A stretch of 26,157 bases of DNA. Source: JBEKJU01 sp050011095. Lineage in GTDB: Bacteria; Desulfobacterota; Syntrophorhabdia; Syntrophorhabdales; WCHB1-27. The notes under the pieces were generated by a model. It was not told the origin of the DNA. It did no database searches and worked only from the letters and a program-made list of their open reading frames with translations. A program made the translations under genes and the position numbers. Numbering within the stretch: position 1 is the stretch's first letter; every line of letters starts with the position of its first letter. Positions 21,957 to 26,157 of the stretch are shown here, piece by piece. The stretch is from the NCBI GenBank assembly GCA_050011095.1, contig JBEKJU010000020.1, positions 1-26,157 on the forward strand, read 5' to 3'.

Positions 21957-23594
21957 ATGATAGTCACCCTTCTGATATCGACCTTTGCGACTATTCTCCT
22001 TATCCCGCTCTTCAGCAGGACAGCGCTCAGGCTCAACATCGGGCTCGACATGCCCGACGGGAGGAAGGTACACGACCATCCCATCCCCAGGGTCGGCGGC
22101 ATAGCCATCGCCCTGGCGGTTTACGGGTCGACCGTTTTCCTGGCGCCTCAGGGGTACTTCCTGAAGGCCTATGCGATTTCGGGCCTGTTTATCGTCTTTT
22201 TTGGGATGATCGACGATTTCAAGGGGATTGACTTCCGCTTCAAGTTCCTCATCCAGACGGTGGCGGCCATTGTGATGGTGATTTACGGCGGCATCAAGAT
22301 CAAGAGTCTGGGGGGGCTGCTTCCGGACGACATGCTGCTTCCGGACGCAGTCGCCATACCGTTGACAGTTGTTGCCATCGTCGGCGTCACCAATGCGGTC
22401 AACCTGGCGGACGGACTCGACGGCCTTGCCGGGGGCATCTGTCTTTTGAGCTTCTGCTGCCTCGCGTACCTTGCCTACCTGGAGGAAGACCTTACGTCGT
22501 GCCTTCTTGCCCTCGCCCTCGCCGGCGCCCTATTCGGGTTCCTGTCGTACAACACGTACCCCGCCAAGCTCTTCATGGGCGATACGGGGAGCCAGTTCCT
22601 CGGTTTTTCGGCGATTAGCCTGTCGCTGAGGCTCACTCAGGGGGAGACCGCCGTGAGCCCGCTTCTGCCGCTTCTGATAATCGGGTTTCCCGTGCTCGAC
22701 ACGTTCGTGGTCATGGCGCAAAGGCTCGCGGAAAAAAGGCCCATCTTTTCCCCGGACAGGAACCATTTTCACCACAGGCTGATGGAGCTTGGTCTCTTTC
22801 ACACGGAGTCCGTGCTCGTGGTCTATAGCATCCAGGCGCTGCTCGTGACCGCCGCCTTCGTGTTCAGGTTTCGTGCGGAATGGTTTCTCCTTGCGGCCTA
22901 TATCCTATTTGCGGCGGCGATCCTCACCGGTTTTCATGTTGCCGAAAAGCGCCGGTGGAGGCTCCCCCGGTATCACTTCTTCGACACTATTATCAAGGGC
23001 CGCCTGAGGAGTCTGCGCGAGCAGGGGGCCGTCATCAAGGTATGCTTCGGCATCATCCGCTTCGGCGTACCCTTTCTTCTCTTCGTTAGCTGTCTGGTGC
23101 CTTCCGAGATCCCTTTCTCCTTTTCCCTCCTCTGCACCGCCCTCATGGGGGTCCTCCTGATCGTATGGCGCTTCAAGAAAGACTGGATGAGGGGATGCCT
23201 CACGGTCATTCTTTATCTCTTCATACCACTCATCGTGTCGCTGGGCGTCGAAAAGGCAAACGACACCGGCAGCCTGTTCTCCAGGCTCCATAGCCTGTCC
23301 CATATAGTGCTCGTCTTCTTTGTCGTGCTCACCCTGAAGTTCACGCGAAGGGAACGAGGCTTCAGGACGACGCCCATGGATTTTCTTGTCCTCTTCATCG
23401 CCCTGGTTGTTCCCCACGTCCTCTCCGGCTACCTGCACACGGAGAACTTGAGCGCGATTGCCGCAACGACGATGGTGTTCTACTTCAGCTATGAGGTGCT
23501 GATGGGGGAACTGCGGGGAAAACTTACGGGACTTGCCGCAGCAAGCACGCTGCCTTTTCTTATCGTGATAGCGAGGGGATTTCTGCGCCGGTAA
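21957..23594 (+). CDS. WecA/MraY-family undecaprenyl-phosphate sugar-1-phosphate transferase with extra membrane domain
   Basis: This inner-membrane enzyme moves a sugar-1-phosphate (GlcNAc, or possibly FucNAc or QuiNAc in WbpL relatives) from UDP to undecaprenyl phosphate and so starts repeat-unit synthesis. Family motifs are VHDHPIPRVGG (39-49), the metal-binding Asp86-Asp87 (MIDDFKG), NLADGLDGLAGG (149-160), FMGDTGSQFLG (206-216) and RNHFHHRL with His270, His272 and His273. The conserved part ends near residue 330. About 200 further residues contain five or six extra hydrophobic helices, so the protein is 545 residues against about 350 usual. I do not recognise this extra domain. The ribosome binding site is weak (AGGAAAG well upstream). 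No other initiating transferase was seen in the window. Confidence 0.88.
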   Translation: MIVTLLISTFATILLIPLFSRTALRLNIGLDMPDGRKVHDHPIPRVGGIAIALAVYGSTVFLAPQGYFLKAYAISGLFIVFFGMIDDFKGIDFRFKFLIQTVAAIVMVIYGGIKIKSLGGLLPDDMLLPDAVAIPLTVVAIVGVTNAVNLADGLDGLAGGICLLSFCCLAYLAYLEEDLTSCLLALALAGALFGFLSYNTYPAKLFMGDTGSQFLGFSAISLSLRLTQGETAVSPLLPLLIIGFPVLDTFVVMAQRLAEKRPIFSPDRNHFHHRLMELGLFHTESVLVVYSIQALLVTAAFVFRFRAEWFLLAAYILFAAAILTGFHVAEKRRWRLPRYHFFDTIIKGRLRSLREQGAVIKVCFGIIRFGVPFLLFVSCLVPSEIPFSFSLLCTALMGVLLIVWRFKKDWMRGCLTVILYLFIPLIVSLGVEKANDTGSLFSRLHSLSHIVLVFFVVLTLKFTRRERGFRTTPMDFLVLFIALVVPHVLSGYLHTENLSAIAATTMVFYFSYEVLMGELRGKLTGLAAASTLPFLIVIARGFLRR

Positions 23595-23611
23595 GGCGCT
23601 AATTATGTTGC

Positions 23612-23617
23612 AAGGAG
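23612..23617 (+). promoter_or_regulatory. ribosome binding site that supports the TTG start of prsT
   Basis: AAGGAG is 7 bases before TTG 23625. The lipoprotein signal begins immediately after this TTG and no ATG fits. Confidence 0.8.
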
Positions 23618-23624
23618 ATAGAGC

Positions 23625-26018
23625 TTGAAACCACAGCTAAAGATTATTCTGTCGCTTCTGGTAATGATATCACTCGCTGCCGGCTGCGGCGGACCCGATC
23701 AGCGGAAGATGAAGTTCTACAACAAGGGCAAGGCCCTGTACGATAAGGGCGATTTCGTAAAGGCAAGACTCGAATTCAAAAATGCCGTGCAGGTAGACCC
23801 AAAATTCGCCGATGGCTTTTACATGCTGGGACTGACCGCGCTACGCGCGGGTAACTTGAACGAGGCATACGGCGGCCTCTCGAAGGCCGTGGATCTTCAG
23901 CCGGGCCACATCAAGGCCCGCTCAGAGCTCGCGGGGGTGCTGTTCCGGGGCAGGGCCTTCGATAAGGCCTTGGAGACGGCCGATCTTGTCCTCAAGACGG
24001 ACGCCTGGAACGAACAGGCCCTCACTGTGAAGGCAGGGGTATTGCTTGCAAAAAAAGAACCGGAAAAGGCCCGGAAGCTGATGGAGGACCTTGCGGCGAA
24101 GGGATCAAAGAGACCCGATGCCTTCCTCGTCATGTACGTCGCCAGCATCCAGAAGAACGACGTCCACGCCGCAGAAGACGCTCTCCGGAACGGAATAAAA
24201 GCGAACCCCCAGTCTGTCGACCTCAACCTCGCCCTTGTCGACGTAATGGTAAGGAGCAAGCGCATCGATGAGGCAATCGCCGTTATGCAGCACGTCGTCG
24301 ACCTTGAGCCGGGCAATCCCTCCCGCAAACTTGCCCTTGCCGGGCTTTGCTGGGACACGGGGCATGAGGACAAGGCCCGCGGCATCCTGAAGGAAGTATC
24401 CGCCGGTGACGGGAAACATGAGGAGGGCTGGCTCATGACGGCCGCCTTCTACCTCGCGAAGAACAGGGTGAGCGACGCAGAGGGAGCGTTGACGGCGGGC
24501 ATCGGGAAATTCAACCGTAGCATCAGGCTCCGCCTTGCCTTGAGCGAGGTATACCTGAACACGGGCAGGGCGGACGAGGCGCAGAAGACGCTCAAGGAAT
24601 GTCTGGGGTTGGAAAAGGACCCGGCCAATCCTGATATTATTCTGGTGAAGAATGCTCTTGCGAAGATATGTCTTTCAAAAGGAGAGCTGGACGAGGCGGC
24701 CAAATACACTGACGAGGTGCTGAAAGCGGTGCCGAAAAACCTCGATGCCCATTTTACCAGGGGCAACATCTACCTTGCGAGGGGGGAAGGGGCGAGCGCT
24801 GTGCCGGAATTTCGCACGGTAGTGAACGAAAGGCCGCAATTCGTGCCTGCCTACGTGCGCATGGCCAAGGCGCACGTGATGAACAACGAACCCAACCTCG
24901 CCTCCGACGCACTTCTGAATGCGCTGAAAATAGATCCTAAATCCCGCGATGCCGGAATGGAACTCGCCCGCCTGCTCGTGATGCAGAAGCAATACGGAAA
25001 GGCCGAGGCGCAGCTCCGGCAAATGGTGGAGCAGAATCCCGCGGACCTGCAGATCAGGGAGGAGCTTGGCGATCTCTTCGTGATAGAGAAGGAGATGGGC
25101 CGGGCGGAGGTGGAGTATGGGGAGATCAAGAAGAAGGCGCCGAAGAACCCCGGGGCGTATGCCAAGATGGGAGCATTATACGCAAACGAGGGAAAACTCG
25201 ACAAAGCCAGGGCGGAATTCGAGCAGGCGCTGAAGCTCGCGCCCGATTCGCCCGCGCTCCTGTCTTCGGTGGTGCAGGTCTATGTGGCGCAGAAGAGGTA
25301 TGATCTTGCTGCGTCGCTGTGTGAAAACAGGATAAAACGGAACGGCAACGACGCGCCGGCCTACAACCTCCTGGGACAGGTCTACGGCGCCCAAAAGGAA
25401 TCCAAGAAAGCCGAGGCCGCGTTTATGAGGGCAATGGAGTTGCAGCCCTCCTGGACCGCGCCTCTCGACGGCCTGGCCGGGCTTTACGTAGTGCAGGGCC
25501 AGACCGCCGCAGCCGTAAAGAAACTTGAGGAGCGGCTGAAAACGCAGCCGGAGAACAGGACCGTCCAGCTTCTGTTGGCCCAACTCTACAATAGAAACAA
25601 AGAATACGGCAAGGCGATCGACATCTACGAAAAGCTGCTTCAAAAACAGCCAAACAACTGGGCTTTGGAAAACGACCTCGCCTTCCTTCTTACCGAACAG
25701 GATAAATCGAAAAAGGACCTTGAAAGGGCGCAGAACCTGGCGCAGAAGGCGCTCAATGCCCGCCCGGACGAGCCTGGCATCCAGGACACGCTCGGGTGGG
25801 TCTACTACAACCAGGGTGATACGAACCGCGCATCAGACCTCGTTCAAAAAGCATATGCGAAAATGGCAAACAGCCCCACCGTGAACTATCACATGGGCAT
25901 GATCTCCTACAAGGCAGGGAGGCTGGCCCAGGCGAAGGAGTACCTGACGAAGGCCGTGAAATCGGGCGTGAACTTTCAAAGGAGGGAAGAAGCGCAGAAG
26001 ATATTGGAAAGGCTGTGA
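23625..26018 (+). CDS. prsT: TPR-repeat lipoprotein, PrsT-like (exosortase/EPS system)
   Basis: The 797-residue protein begins at TTG with a lipoprotein signal: KPQ, a hydrophobic stretch, then LAAGC with the lipidated Cys21. Gly22 at position +2 fits transport to the outer membrane. The rest consists of tandem 34-residue TPR helices from about residue 30 to the end, visible as repeated A..EF..A/...P..... patterns such as GDFVKARLEFKNAVQVDPKF, GKLDKARAEFEQALKLAPDS and KAQ-type variants. This architecture matches the PEP-CTERM-system TPR lipoprotein PrsT, which sits near exosortase and EPS genes in many genomes. It probably scaffolds export or assembly proteins in the periplasm. The family name rests on architecture and neighbourhood; plain TPR lipoprotein is the safe minimum. 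Confidence 0.85.
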   Translation: MKPQLKIILSLLVMISLAAGCGGPDQRKMKFYNKGKALYDKGDFVKARLEFKNAVQVDPKFADGFYMLGLTALRAGNLNEAYGGLSKAVDLQPGHIKARSELAGVLFRGRAFDKALETADLVLKTDAWNEQALTVKAGVLLAKKEPEKARKLMEDLAAKGSKRPDAFLVMYVASIQKNDVHAAEDALRNGIKANPQSVDLNLALVDVMVRSKRIDEAIAVMQHVVDLEPGNPSRKLALAGLCWDTGHEDKARGILKEVSAGDGKHEEGWLMTAAFYLAKNRVSDAEGALTAGIGKFNRSIRLRLALSEVYLNTGRADEAQKTLKECLGLEKDPANPDIILVKNALAKICLSKGELDEAAKYTDEVLKAVPKNLDAHFTRGNIYLARGEGASAVPEFRTVVNERPQFVPAYVRMAKAHVMNNEPNLASDALLNALKIDPKSRDAGMELARLLVMQKQYGKAEAQLRQMVEQNPADLQIREELGDLFVIEKEMGRAEVEYGEIKKKAPKNPGAYAKMGALYANEGKLDKARAEFEQALKLAPDSPALLSSVVQVYVAQKRYDLAASLCENRIKRNGNDAPAYNLLGQVYGAQKESKKAEAAFMRAMELQPSWTAPLDGLAGLYVVQGQTAAAVKKLEERLKTQPENRTVQLLLAQLYNRNKEYGKAIDIYEKLLQKQPNNWALENDLAFLLTEQDKSKKDLERAQNLAQKALNARPDEPGIQDTLGWVYYNQGDTNRASDLVQKAYAKMANSPTVNYHMGMISYKAGRLAQAKEYLTKAVKSGVNFQRREEAQKILERL

Positions 26019-26157
26019 AGGACGGGACGAGCGGATATGCCGGCAGGCGCCGATGGTCTGCGTAACCCCTGAGAAGAACGTTGCTGAGATGGTTGTTTTG
26101 CGTCTGACCCGGAGGGTAGGGTAAACTCTTCTGTGTGAATTGAAAAAGGAGTGAAAA
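26019..26157. other. 3' intergenic end of the window
   Basis: No gene, clear hairpin or promoter was seen in these 139 bases. The last line ends in AAGGAG (26146-26151) followed by TGAAAA, which looks like the ribosome binding site of a gene starting just past the window. Confidence 0.4.

Overview
The window reads as one long, entirely plus-strand exopolysaccharide/surface-protein locus from a Gram-negative bacterium of moderately high GC. Hand counts of typical lines give about 58% G+C. An exosortase of the XrtD type (exosortase fused to an EpsI domain), a VPLPA-CTERM type sorting signal and a PrsT-like TPR lipoprotein together suggest a Desulfobacterota/'deltaproteobacterial' or similar environmental lineage. 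This taxonomic guess is inference; there is no rRNA or housekeeping gene to confirm it.

Layout. Positions 1-573 hold the 3' end of a secreted protein with a C-terminal exosortase sorting signal. Positions 667-2355 encode a secreted, cysteine-rich protein related to PstS-type periplasmic binding proteins, closed by a perfect 34-base inverted repeat. Two small genes follow (a one-helix membrane microprotein and a zinc-ribbon protein), then about 375 bases without a convincing gene, then a hendecad-repeat coiled-coil protein. From 3725 the polysaccharide genes start: gmd and fcl (GDP-L-fucose), a secreted DUF4091/glycoside-hydrolase-like protein, a Wzy/WaaL-type polymerase or ligase, a Wzx flippase, an AT-rich GT14 glycosyltransferase, a GT2, the C-terminal stump of a GT4, two intact GT4s, the capE-capF-capG trio (UDP-N-acetyl-L-fucosamine), a WbuB-like GT4, XrtD, a WecA/MraY-family initiating transferase with a long extra C-terminal membrane region, and a PrsT-like TPR lipoprotein. 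The last 139 bases hold no gene but end in what looks like the ribosome binding site of the next one.

How the genes fit together. The WecA-like enzyme would load the first sugar phosphate on undecaprenyl phosphate. The five intact glycosyltransferases would extend it with, among others, L-fucose and N-acetyl-L-fucosamine. Wzx would flip the unit and Wzy polymerise it. The DUF4091 protein may trim or process the polymer. XrtD would process VPLPA-CTERM proteins such as the one at the left edge, and PrsT belongs to the same exosortase/EPS system. No Wzz/Wza/Wzc export genes lie inside the window.

The most unusual signals are: a horizontally acquired GT14 gene next to a recombination scar, where a GT2 stop codon abuts the surviving C-terminal third of a GT4 domain; short purine-rich and TCCAGAATCGA-type repeats inside and between coding regions (gmd-fcl spacer, XrtD linker and XrtD 3' hairpin); an approximately 65-residue low-complexity insertion in GDP-fucose synthase; and a PstS-like protein whose phosphate-coordinating motif is altered. 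I did not find evidence for a wholly new system such as a CRISPR array, retron or toxin-antitoxin pair.
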